From positions 1 through 29,402 of IMG/VR virus record IMGVR_UViG_3300030329_000604: 29,402 nucleotides of DNA, one strand, 5' to 3'. The position numbers and the translations under genes are program-made. Positions 1 to 5,751 of this stretch are shown piece by piece (positions within the stretch are counted from its first letter, which is position 1; each line of letters starts with the position of its first letter). Origin of the DNA: a virus. Under the pieces are notes generated by a model. The model was not told where the DNA came from and ran no database searches. It saw nothing but the letters and a program-made list of their open reading frames with translations.

Positions 1-207
1 TTCTACTTCTGCTATATTGTCAAATCTCTTTTGTAGTTTCTTATAAATATAATTTTCTATATTATCATTTTTTTTCAAATCTCGTAAAACAAAAGACATC
101 TCTGCACCAGAATCAAACAAAATTGTAAACAACCAATTGTTAGTATCTGTGTAATCCCAGAACAATCTTTCGTTTCTACTATTAAAAAATGTTCTTTTAG
201 CTTTCAA
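1..207 (-). CDS. Partial hypothetical protein, second allele of the 29001-29282 gene
   Basis: The reading frame is open from a TTG at 207-205 to the window edge (69 codons, 3' end cut off). The TTG overlaps the TGA stop of the methyltransferase upstream as TTGA, which mirrors the ATGA joins elsewhere. The protein is the same family as the 93-aa product of 29001-29282: both contain a TFFN start region followed by LFTILFDSGAEMSFVLRDL. The nucleotide match is complete over 1-97 and breaks down toward the 5' end next to the methyltransferase, where residues 1-25 differ at many positions. Function is unknown. I read it as the other allele of the same locus on a circular map rather than a true paralogue. 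Confidence 0.75.
   Translation of the reverse strand, partial: MKAKRTFFNSRNERLFWDYTDTNNWLFTILFDSGAEMSFVLRDLKKNDNIENYIYKKLQKRFDNIAEVE
1..207. repeat. Left terminal overlap matching 29076-29282
   Basis: Base 1 aligns to base 29076. Bases 1-97 are identical to the right-end copy, base 98 or so differs once, the match resumes to about 142, and then the copies diverge up to the start codon of the encoded gene. This is what an assembly of a circular genome gives when its two ends run into alternative alleles. Confidence 0.9.
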
Positions 208-944
208 AATAAAGTATTTTTATTATTATAGTCATCTATTCTTTGTTCAGCTATTTTAAAATACTCTTTATCAAGTTCAATACCAATAAAATCTCTATTA
301 GTATTACAACAAGCAACACCTGTTGTTCCGCTTCCCATTGTGGGATCAAGCACAATATCATTTTCATTGGAATACATTTTTATCAACCACTCAAATAATT
401 TGACTGGCTTTTGTGTAGGGTGGTAGCCACCTTCTCTTTCTGCGGTTGTAAAATACTTAACGCTTCTTGGGTATCTTAAACCAGATTCATTTTTCACATT
501 GATTGATTTGGTTTGTGTTGCATAAGACTCGGTGTCCCTTACGGCAGTTCCTTTATTGTATGGCACGCCCTTTGTCATTTGTGGATTATATGTCGGTAAT
601 TTTTTATAAAATACAACAATGTCCTCATGCGCCACCAAAGGAATCTTTTTAGAGTTCAAGTAACCTGTTGCCTTTGACTTTTCCCAGACCATAGTATATC
701 TAAAGTCTTTTAAGTTGCTCATAATAAGTTGCGAAGTGAAGGGCTGTTTTGCTGTGGTTATAAAAGCAGTATTATCTTTGCTTATTCTGTCAAACTCAAA
801 CCACATATCTTCAAAAGGTATAATGTTATCCCATTTAGTTCTTTGATTTAATACACCATAGGGAAGGTCTGTAAGTATTAAATTGACACTTTTATCTTCA
901 ATACACTTCATTAGTTCTAAACAATCTCCGTTATATAATTTCAT
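204..944 (-). CDS. DNA methyltransferase 1, beta-class (N6-adenine/N4-cytosine type)
   Basis: 246 aa, S-adenosylmethionine-dependent DNA methyltransferase that would modify an amino group of adenine or cytosine in a short target site. The catalytic motif is TDLPYG (residues 25-30, a DPPY variant), HPTQKP is at 175-180, and the SAM-binding loop is DPTMGSGTTG (200-209). The catalytic motif precedes the SAM loop, the order seen in the beta class. It starts two bases downstream of the expected spacing from a nuclease-gene remnant (951-1028) and overlaps the next gene by TTGA. No restriction endonuclease is adjacent, so an orphan phage enzyme protecting DNA against host restriction is likely. The target sequence cannot be read from the protein. 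Confidence 0.92.
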   Translation of the reverse strand: MKLYNGDCLELMKCIEDKSVNLILTDLPYGVLNQRTKWDNIIPFEDMWFEFDRISKDNTAFITTAKQPFTSQLIMSNLKDFRYTMVWEKSKATGYLNSKKIPLVAHEDIVVFYKKLPTYNPQMTKGVPYNKGTAVRDTESYATQTKSINVKNESGLRYPRSVKYFTTAEREGGYHPTQKPVKLFEWLIKMYSNENDIVLDPTMGSGTTGVACCNTNRDFIGIELDKEYFKIAEQRIDDYNNKNTLF

Positions 945-950
945 TATTAA

Positions 951-1028
951 TCACTTTATAAATCCGACCATATATGTCTCTATTACACTAATTGCATTGT
1001 CTAAATCGTAGCAGACTTCTGCATTGGT
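951..1028 (-). pseudogene. Remnant of the 3' end of a second VRR-NUC nuclease gene
   Basis: Between the two methyltransferase genes, the minus strand encodes an open 25-residue tail ending in TGA at 951. It matches the C-terminus of the intact VRR-NUC protein (1753-2118): 17 of 23 aligned residues agree, including CYDLD, VIETYM and the final IK. There is no start codon and no catalytic part. The remnant begins immediately after the TAG stop of methyltransferase 2. It is best explained as a recombination scar left when a [nuclease 3' end + methyltransferase] unit was added in front of an existing nuclease-methyltransferase pair. Confidence 0.85.
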
Positions 1029-1030
1029 TA

Positions 1031-1756
1031 CTATTTTTTTAATTCATTTATTTTTTTATTTATTAATTCACAAAATTTTTTACTTATTTCGGAACCTATA
1101 AAATATCTATTAGTTTTTAAACAAGCAATAGCTGTCGTTCCACTACCCATATAAGGATCAAATACTATATCATTTTCATTTGTGCAAGACAGAATACAAT
1201 TTAAAGGAATTTCAATCGGAAATGGTGCAGAAAATTTGTTTTTAGTGTCTGGCGAAATCTCCCAAATGCACTTATTAAATAATGATTTTTTTCTATCAAA
1301 CTTAACTCTGCTTTTTTTCGTTTTTTGAATCCAATATATATACTCTATAATTGGAAAAAAATAACTTTTATCTAATTTAGGTGTGTTCTTTCTGTTCCAA
1401 ATTATAGTTTGTTTTACAGGAAAATCATACACATACAATGGATTAATTTCTTGATGTAGTTTTTGAATTGGTTGATGATTATAAAACAATGATCCTGTAG
1501 GTTTTAAAATTCTTAAACATTCTTTAATAATTATTTTTTGATTTTTAATATAATCTTTTGGTTTTAAACAATCAATAAAAGTGTCATATTCTATCCTTCT
1601 TGATTTAGTTTTAAAACCATTATTTACGTTTCTATTGCTTGACCAATATCCTTTATTATAAGGCGGACTTGTAACAATTAAGTCTATAGAATTATTTGGA
1701 ATCTTTAACATTGTTTCTAAACAATCTTCATTATACAATTTATTAAGTTCTATCAT
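1031..1756 (-). CDS. DNA methyltransferase 2, beta-class with TSPPY motif
   Basis: 241 aa, SAM-dependent DNA methyltransferase, not closely similar to methyltransferase 1. The catalytic motif is TSPPYN (29-34), a conserved SAPFP element lies near 176-180 and the SAM loop is DPYMGSGTT (200-208). TSPPY with this order occurs in both N4-cytosine and N6-adenine enzymes, so the modified base is uncertain. Its ATG overlaps the TGA of the VRR-NUC gene (ATGA at 1756-1753), exactly as the 93-aa gene does in the other allele at 29282-29279. It is part of a cassette absent from the right-end allele. Probable role: modification of phage DNA against host restriction. Confidence 0.92.
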   Translation of the reverse strand: MIELNKLYNEDCLETMLKIPNNSIDLIVTSPPYNKGYWSSNRNVNNGFKTKSRRIEYDTFIDCLKPKDYIKNQKIIIKECLRILKPTGSLFYNHQPIQKLHQEINPLYVYDFPVKQTIIWNRKNTPKLDKSYFFPIIEYIYWIQKTKKSRVKFDRKKSLFNKCIWEISPDTKNKFSAPFPIEIPLNCILSCTNENDIVFDPYMGSGTTAIACLKTNRYFIGSEISKKFCELINKKINELKK

Positions 1757-2118
1757 TTTATATATCCACTCATATAGGTTTCTATAACAGCAATTGCAGT
1801 GTCTAAGTCATAGCATATTTCTGATATATAACCACGTTTATTTAATTGTTCATTCCAATACCATTGATGCTGTGTAGGTTTATTATAACCAACTTTTAAT
1901 TCTATTGCCAACCCATGCCAATACTCATTTTCTGATTTATATTTTTTTATAGGCTCATAGATTATTATATCAGGTATCCCTTTTTTATAACCTGTCGCTT
2001 TGGCTTTGTTTCTTTGGCTGTGGTATTTTTGGTATTGCCCACCCATTGTTGAACAATATAAATACCCTTGTAAGTCTAAATACTTACAGACTGCTTTTTG
2101 TAATTGGTATTCTTTCAT
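1753..2118 (-). CDS. VRR-NUC domain nuclease
   Basis: 121 aa, the normal length for a stand-alone VRR-NUC (PD-(D/E)XK superfamily) protein. The family's signature is visible: a basic TGYKKGIPD stretch with G47, P49 and D50, then the E73-L-K75 active-site strand, followed by Q83. Family members cut branched DNA such as Holliday junctions or flaps and are common in phage replication modules. Here it lies downstream of the DUF4373 gene and a tiny membrane-protein gene, whose TGA overlaps this ATG as ATGA. A second partial copy is at 29279-29402 and a C-terminal remnant at 951-1028. A role in recombination-dependent replication or resolving DNA before packaging is inferred. Confidence 0.9.
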   Translation of the reverse strand: MKEYQLQKAVCKYLDLQGYLYCSTMGGQYQKYHSQRNKAKATGYKKGIPDIIIYEPIKKYKSENEYWHGLAIELKVGYNKPTQHQWYWNEQLNKRGYISEICYDLDTAIAVIETYMSGYIK

Positions 2119-2231
2119 CTATAAAATTTATATATTATATAACTAATAAAAGGTGTAGAAAATAATAGTGTAATTATATTAATATGCGGTTCACCGCAGA
2201 TACCTATTATGTGCTTTATTATTTCCATCAT
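2115..2231 (-). CDS. Small membrane protein, 38 aa
   Basis: An open frame fills the gap between two larger genes and is coupled to both by 4-base overlaps: its first ATG (2231-2229) overlaps the TGA of the DUF4373 gene, and its TGA (2117-2115) overlaps the ATG of the VRR-NUC gene. A second ATG follows at once. After a short N-terminus that includes a CGEPH stretch, residues 17-37 are hydrophobic (INIITLLFSTPFISYIIYKF), giving one predicted membrane segment and a basic end. No family recognised. The double coupling is the best argument that it is translated. Confidence 0.7.
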   Translation of the reverse strand: MMEIIKHIIGICGEPHINIITLLFSTPFISYIIYKFYR

Positions 2232-2980
2232 TTCTTAACCCATTTAGCACCTGCATTTGGATTGTATTCAGTAACATATCCAATAGCTTTTAAGTGTTGT
2301 TCATATTCTTTTTGTGCAGAAGTATCAAGTCTTTTCATTAGTAAACTATCGTAATGATCTGGAAACCTATTCTTTTGCTTATTAAAGCCATTACTTGCCC
2401 ACCTCTTTAATCTTCTACCAATATCAAATGTCTTTTCCATTTCTGCTCTAAACTTACTTCCTGACTTATTCTTTTCAGTCCAATATAAAAAGAAGTCTTT
2501 TTTATCACTATCACTAATATCTTCTATTGCGTGTATGGAATTTTTAAATTCCACTATTCTTTTTTCTATACTTTTATTTACTTTACTTATACTCTTATTT
2601 ACTTTACTAGCATTGCCGTTGCTATGCGGTTGCATTGCGACTGCATTATTCCAACGCTTATTAGCGTTCTCTTTAGCTTTAATGCTCTTTGTATTTATTT
2701 GTTCTATATGATTATTTAAACGCCTTGAATAAAAGCAACCATCTTCTATAACAAATAAATCAAAATCTTCTATTACTGCTCTTAATTTATCAGGTTCACA
2801 TTGCAAACCATAAGCTAATATATCATATTGATTTGTGCAAATTTTATTTTCTTCTGAGAATAATAATTCTAATACTGCCCAGAATATACCATATCCTTTA
2901 TAACCAAGACTTGCCCTTAGTTTTATTATTCTAATATCATTTCTTGCAGATGAATCGTGATTGAAGTATGTTTTTTTCAT
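2228..2980 (-). CDS. DUF4373 (Lin1244/Lin1753-like) replication-type protein
   Basis: 250 aa. The N-terminus, with KKTYFNHDSSARND followed by a GYKGYGIFWAVLELL stretch, is typical of the DUF4373 domain found in phage and prophage replication regions, where a winged-helix DnaD-like role in replication initiation is suspected. Residues 100-145 are a low-complexity linker rich in Lys, Asn and Ser (repeated SKVNKSI), and the C-terminal part is basic. It sits between the ssDNA-binding-like gene and the VRR-NUC gene, which fits an early replication module. No helicase or polymerase gene is seen, so the phage probably depends on host enzymes. The function is inferred from family and context only. 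Confidence 0.8.
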   Translation of the reverse strand: MKKTYFNHDSSARNDIRIIKLRASLGYKGYGIFWAVLELLFSEENKICTNQYDILAYGLQCEPDKLRAVIEDFDLFVIEDGCFYSRRLNNHIEQINTKSIKAKENANKRWNNAVAMQPHSNGNASKVNKSISKVNKSIEKRIVEFKNSIHAIEDISDSDKKDFFLYWTEKNKSGSKFRAEMEKTFDIGRRLKRWASNGFNKQKNRFPDHYDSLLMKRLDTSAQKEYEQHLKAIGYVTEYNPNAGAKWVKK

Positions 2981-3033
2981 AGTAATTTATTTATGATAAT
3001 GCCTGTGCTATAGAGAAAAAAAAGTAAAAACAT
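2977..3033 (-). CDS. Possible 18-aa hydrophobic micro-ORF
   Basis: A short frame starting at ATG 3033-3031 encodes an almost wholly hydrophobic peptide and ends in TGA that overlaps the ATG of the DUF4373 gene (ATGA), the same coupling used by the other tiny genes in this genome. It is very short, and poly-T runs alone could give such a frame. Listed as tentative. Confidence 0.25.
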   Translation of the reverse strand: MFLLFFLYSTGIIINKLL

Positions 3034-3055
3034 ATAAACAAGAATAACACAGGCA
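3000..3055. repeat. Inverted repeat TGCCTGTG...CACAGGCA
   Basis: Perfect 8-base arms at 3000-3007 and 3048-3055 flank a 40-base A-rich spacer, in the gap between the ssDNA-binding-like gene and the DUF4373 gene. Each arm is followed on the plus strand by CTAT. It could be a protein-binding site, an mRNA hairpin or a replication element. Nothing in the sequence decides between these. Confidence 0.5.
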
Positions 3056-3068
3056 CTATCGAAGTTAA

Positions 3069-3374
3069 CTAAAACGGGGGATTAGTCATATTAAGATCGT
3101 CCTCAACAATAATATCTTTTATTGCTAAAGTAGTAAAAAATTTGTCTTTCCATTGATTGCATTTAATGTAAAATTCAATTCTAGCAAATTTGTCTACCTT
3201 AATACTTTTTCTTCTAACATCAATAGATGCTTTTCCAAATATCTCAAATTGATATTTATTCTCAAAATCTGTATCATCAATTATTGTAATGAACATCTTT
3301 TCAGCTTGATCACCATTTTTTAATGTTATGTTTTCATTTTTTATGTCTATTATTTTACCTCGTATATTATACAT
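3069..3374 (-). CDS. ssDNA-binding-like protein (DUF3127-like OB fold)
   Basis: 101 aa. The layout (GKIIDI near the start, a central FEIFGKA strand, then FYIKCNQWKDKFFTTLAIKDI) resembles the small DUF3127 proteins of Bacteroidetes and their phages, which are predicted OB-fold ssDNA-binding proteins. The short acidic tail (EDDLNMTNPPF, ending in aromatic Phe) resembles the acidic, hydrophobic C-terminal tip that SSB proteins use for partner binding. It lies between the annealing-type gene and the DUF4373 gene, as expected for a replication or recombination accessory. Confidence is moderate because the similarity is remembered, not computed. Confidence 0.65.
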   Translation of the reverse strand: MYNIRGKIIDIKNENITLKNGDQAEKMFITIIDDTDFENKYQFEIFGKASIDVRRKSIKVDKFARIEFYIKCNQWKDKFFTTLAIKDIIVEDDLNMTNPPF

Positions 3375-3385
3375 ATCTATTTATT

Positions 3386-3784
3386 TTATTGATTATTATT
3401 TCTTTTAAATTGTTCGCTTTCATCTTCTCCGAAATGTCCTAAAGCTGATAGTCCGACGAGCTTAAGACACGCTCTACTCATTGAACGTTTTTCTGCCATT
3501 TCCATTACATACCAACTGCTAGTATTACCCTCATTATAGGTTTTTCCTTTTTTAGCACTACCAAATGTTTCTATTTTTTTATCACCTAATGTTGCTCGTG
3601 CCTTAACACAAGCAAAATTATCTTCACATTTAATAACATCATATTGAATTTCTATATTATTATTAGCCATAATCTTCTCGATACCTGCTCTAGTAATAAT
3701 TTTATAATGCTGATGTGAAAATACATCTTCTTCTGTTAGATTATTTTCTATATATAATCTATTTAAAATTTCTTTCTTTGTCAT
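3386..3784 (-). CDS. Putative recombination/annealing-associated phage protein
   Basis: 132 aa. The C-terminal half carries a block, GKTYNEGNTSSWYVMEMAEKR followed by SMSRACLKLVGL, that is common in phage proteins encoded next to SSB genes; the AEKR(A/S)xxRAxLKL stretch recurs in proteins linked to single-strand annealing or recombination. That placement holds here, with an ssDNA-binding-like gene just downstream. I cannot assign a specific family, and the protein is shorter than Erf, RecT or Rad52-type annealers, so an accessory role is equally possible. The final 15 residues are acidic then polar. It starts only two bases after the stop of the HTH gene. Confidence 0.5.
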   Translation of the reverse strand: MTKKEILNRLYIENNLTEEDVFSHQHYKIITRAGIEKIMANNNIEIQYDVIKCEDNFACVKARATLGDKKIETFGSAKKGKTYNEGNTSSWYVMEMAEKRSMSRACLKLVGLSALGHFGEDESEQFKRNNNQ

Positions 3785-3786
3785 AA

Positions 3787-3996
3787 TTAAAATGGTTTTA
3801 TAAATTTAACAATATCCAAGTCTATTAAGTCACATAATCTTTCTGCATCTGTGACAGTTAATTTACAAGGGTCCTCTAATTTTTTTAAAGTTGTAGGGTA
3901 TGACCAATCTAATGCTTTAGCCACCTGCATCTTATTCATTTCTTTTACAGACATAGCAATTCTAATTACTTGTCTACGCATCATTCGTGAATTCAT
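3787..3996 (-). CDS. Small helix-turn-helix regulator, first gene of the leftward series
   Basis: 69 aa. Residues 22-60 read as a Cro/CI-type HTH: KMQVAKALDWSYPTTLKKLE gives a turn and recognition helix, followed by TVTDAERLCDLIDLD as a supporting helix. The basic N-terminus (MNSRMMRRQVIRIAM) precedes it. It is the first gene of the leftward transcription series and diverges from the plus-strand module at 4167 across a palindrome-rich region, so it is a good candidate for a repressor acting on both promoters. It is short for a full CI repressor and has no dimerisation or cleavage domain, so it is more Cro-like. Confidence 0.7.
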   Translation of the reverse strand: MNSRMMRRQVIRIAMSVKEMNKMQVAKALDWSYPTTLKKLEDPCKLTVTDAERLCDLIDLDIVKFIKPF

Positions 3997-4067
3997 ATAT
4001 ATTTATTTTAAATTAAAAGACAATTATAATAATTATATTTAACATTATATAAACTATATGCCAATAG

Positions 4068-4092
4068 TTATTAACAATTATAATGTTAATAA
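4068..4092. promoter_or_regulatory. Operator-like 25-base palindrome
   Basis: TTATTAAC at 4068-4075 and its exact complement GTTAATAA at 4085-4092 flank a 9-base AT spacer, itself nearly symmetric. The right arm overlaps one arm of the wider 4039-4089 repeat, so two alternative pairings exist. The size fits a dimeric HTH repressor site lying between the two divergent genes. Binding by the 3787-3996 or 4408-4860 product is inferred. Confidence 0.55.
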
Positions 4093-4132
4093 ATAAAAAC
4101 AAACGTTTATAAAAAATAAAGATTATTTTATA

Positions 4133-4140
4133 TATATTTG
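4133..4140 (+). promoter_or_regulatory. Bacteroidetes-type -7 promoter box for the rightward module
   Basis: TATATTTG matches the TAnnTTTG consensus used by the Bacteroidetes primary sigma factor exactly, 26 bases before the ATG at 4167. A plausible -33 element is weak (the GTTTA near 4105 lies slightly far). Transcription would start about 5-7 bases downstream. Confidence 0.6.
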
Positions 4141-4166
4141 TTGTATTAATTTTAAAACATATAACA

Positions 4167-4328
4167 ATGACTGAATTTAAACCAATATATACTAAAGAAA
4201 AATTATTATTAACAGACAAAGATTTTTTAGCAGATATAATTATAAGTCAAGAAAGAGACATACATAATTTACGCGAAGAAAAAATATCACTTATTAAAGA
4301 ATGGAAAGAATCATTAAAATTAAAATAA
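4167..4328 (+). CDS. Hypothetical protein, 53 aa
   Basis: First gene behind the rightward promoter. The protein is charged, predicted helical and has no membrane segment; the second half (SQERDIHNLREEKISLIKEW) has a heptad-like pattern suggesting a short coiled coil. The stop at 4326-4328 lies two bases before the ATG of the next tiny gene. No family recognised. A small regulatory or anti-host protein expressed apart from the main series is possible, but nothing in the sequence shows it. Confidence 0.65.
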   Translation: MTEFKPIYTKEKLLLTDKDFLADIIISQERDIHNLREEKISLIKEWKESLKLK

Positions 4329-4330
4329 TT

Positions 4331-4411
4331 ATGAAAGCAAGAATACTATTAATAATATGTGCAACCTATATAATAGGTAGATTTTTAACTACAATAATTT
4401 TTGGAATATGA
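4331..4411 (+). CDS. Tiny membrane peptide, 26 aa
   Basis: A single hydrophobic span (ILLIICATYIIGRFLTTIIF) with a basic MKAR start. Its TGA overlaps the ATG of the winged-helix gene as ATGA (4408-4411), so the two are translationally coupled. Short membrane peptides of this sort occur in several places in this phage (2115-2231, 28422-28511). Function unknown. Confidence 0.6.
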   Translation: MKARILLIICATYIIGRFLTTIIFGI

Positions 4412-4860
4412 AAGACTTTAATTTTAAAACAGGTACTCATAAACAGATTCTATATGACTATCTATCATTAGGAAAATCAATTACAACCAGAGATGCTATT
4501 ATTGATTTAGGAATTGCAGACCTTCAAGGCGTAATTAGAGATTTAAAAAAAGAAGGTGTATGTATTGAAACCAGAGATCAAAAAGTTAGCACTAGATACT
4601 ATAAGGCAGATGGCTCACCTAAATACGCTTATGTGCGTTCTTATAGACTTGAAACGATATTTAATAGAAACATACATACAAGTGTTTATAGAACCGCAGA
4701 AGAACAGGCAGAATGGGATATTTGTTCTGATGTGCCAGATGATGTTATAGAAGATATGGAAAAAAGGCATCAAGAACATCATAGTGGTAATTGTTCTTAT
4801 TTGGGAATAGACAAAGGAATGGTGTCTGTCCTGCAAGACAGGTTAGACAGAAACAAGTAA
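4408..4860 (+). CDS. Winged helix-turn-helix protein (HTH_39-like)
   Basis: 150 aa. Residues 6-75 have the pattern of the phage winged-helix family: a first helix (HKQILYDYLSLGKSITTRDAI), a recognition helix (IADLQGVIRDLKKEGVCIE) and a beta wing carrying ETRDQKVSTRYYK. The C-terminal half is acidic and His-rich (EKRHQEHHSGNC) and unassigned. It is the last and largest gene of the only rightward module, opposite the rest of the genome, suggesting a regulator of the early/late or host/phage switch. The family is often just described as DNA-binding, so its actual target is unknown. Confidence 0.75.
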   Translation: MKDFNFKTGTHKQILYDYLSLGKSITTRDAIIDLGIADLQGVIRDLKKEGVCIETRDQKVSTRYYKADGSPKYAYVRSYRLETIFNRNIHTSVYRTAEEQAEWDICSDVPDDVIEDMEKRHQEHHSGNCSYLGIDKGMVSVLQDRLDRNK

Positions 4861-4871
4861 AATTACTTATT

Positions 4872-5009
4872 CTATTTAAGGTTTTTAATCAATTCTCTAA
4901 AACGCTTACTCATACCTTTAGTGTCATAAACTTTGTTATAGTTTTTGTCATAGGTATAGTAGGCGTTTAGCTTGATTTCTTCGCTATATATGTTACTATC
5001 TTTGCTCAT
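4872..5009 (-). CDS. Hypothetical protein, 45 aa, last gene of the leftward series
   Basis: An ATG at 5009-5007, four bases after the metallophosphoesterase stop, opens a frame that ends with TAG at 4872. The protein is Lys/Tyr/Asn-rich (IKLNAYYTYDKNYNKVYD) and basic at the end (MSKRFRELIKNLK), with no membrane segment. It converges on the winged-helix gene with an 11-base gap. No family recognised; coding status rests on spacing, composition and gap filling. Confidence 0.6.
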   Translation of the reverse strand: MSKDSNIYSEEIKLNAYYTYDKNYNKVYDTKGMSKRFRELIKNLK

Positions 5010-5013
5010 ATTA

Positions 5014-5751
5014 TTATAATTCCATTAACAAATTTATAGGTAATTTCCCATTTTTCAAAACTACTGCACAACCAATAGCAGGTTTCTTGCCTGTTTTAGC
5101 ATAGGCAAAACTATATTCAGAAAATTTTATACCTGTTCCAACTTGCATTCCAAATACCCTAAAATTCTGTCCTACATAGTGTTCACAATATGCTTGTGTG
5201 TGTAAATGTCCTTGTACAGTATTCATCATATCTGCCCTACATTTAGTTCTTGCAGTACCACCTTCGCCGTGAATGTATTGTACACCATCTTTTACATATC
5301 TTTCTACAAAGTTCCAACCAGGCACTTCTAAAACTTCTTTATATGATTTAATCCATTTGCTAGGTATTGCAGATGTTTGTGCTTTACGCATAACCATTCT
5401 ATCGTGATTTCCAATAATTACAGTAGCTACAGGAAAAGCTTTATACCACCTAGCAATTCGTTTAATTGCATATTCTAATTCATCAGCACCACCCATACCA
5501 TCAGCAGATGTTTCGTGATAGCTTGAATAATGATTATCAATTACATCGCCAATAAACACAACTTCTGTGCAGTCATATTCATCGTATTTAGATATGCAAA
5601 ATTCTAAGTATTTATTTAAGGAAAATGGTTCGTGAAGGTCGCCAATTACAAGAACATTATTATATCCTTCACCATTATTTTTTCTATTGGCTTTTATTAA
5701 GTCATATTCTGACTCTGTAAGTCTAGGTCTGTATGGTCGTAAATTATCTAT
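5014..5751 (-). CDS. Calcineurin-type metallophosphoesterase, start codon apparently not ATG/GTG/TTG
   Basis: The frame encodes about 245 aa with the full metallophosphoesterase motif series: GDLHEP (D38, H40), GDVID (68-72), GNHD (114-117), a His in YIHG (near 161) and GHLH (181-184). These bind two metals and hydrolyse phosphoesters; phage members are proposed to act on nucleotides, DNA ends or RNA. The frame is open back to a TAG at 5760-5758 but contains no ATG, GTG or TTG before GTG 5559, and that GTG would remove the first metal-binding motif. The best start is ATA at 5751-5749, which overlaps the holin TAG stop as ATAG, in the place where ATGA occurs at other joins. A rare ATA start, reinitiation, or a -1 shift from the holin gene are the options; a base error is also possible. 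Confidence 0.85.
   Translation of the reverse strand: MDNLRPYRPRLTESEYDLIKANRKNNGEGYNNVLVIGDLHEPFSLNKYLEFCISKYDEYDCTEVVFIGDVIDNHYSSYHETSADGMGGADELEYAIKRIARWYKAFPVATVIIGNHDRMVMRKAQTSAIPSKWIKSYKEVLEVPGWNFVERYVKDGVQYIHGEGGTARTKCRADMMNTVQGHLHTQAYCEHYVGQNFRVFGMQVGTGIKFSEYSFAYAKTGKKPAIGCAVVLKNGKLPINLLMEL

Larger units (their letters stand above)
3997..4166. promoter_or_regulatory. Divergent intergenic control region
   Basis: 170 extremely AT-rich bases separate the leftward HTH gene from the rightward module. It holds a perfect 11-base inverted repeat (arms 4039-4049 and 4079-4089), a second palindrome at 4068-4092, and a Bacteroidetes-type -7 box at 4133-4140 facing right. A leftward promoter must also lie here because the main gene series starts at 3996, but I found no clean CAAAnnTA box for it. 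Confidence 0.7.

Noticed and set aside
4013-4219. Minus-strand 68-aa frame in the control region
   Set aside because: Composition is Ile/Asn/Phe-rich from plain AT sequence and it overlaps the better-supported plus-strand 53-aa gene and its promoter.
4856-4869. AAGTAA-AA-TTACTT palindrome as a terminator between convergent genes
   Set aside because: The loop would be only two bases, the stem is all A/T except two pairs and no clear T-run follows; too weak to call.
5014-5559. Short form of the metallophosphoesterase from GTG 5559
   Set aside because: It would begin inside the conserved core and drop the GDLHEP metal-binding motif that is clearly encoded upstream.
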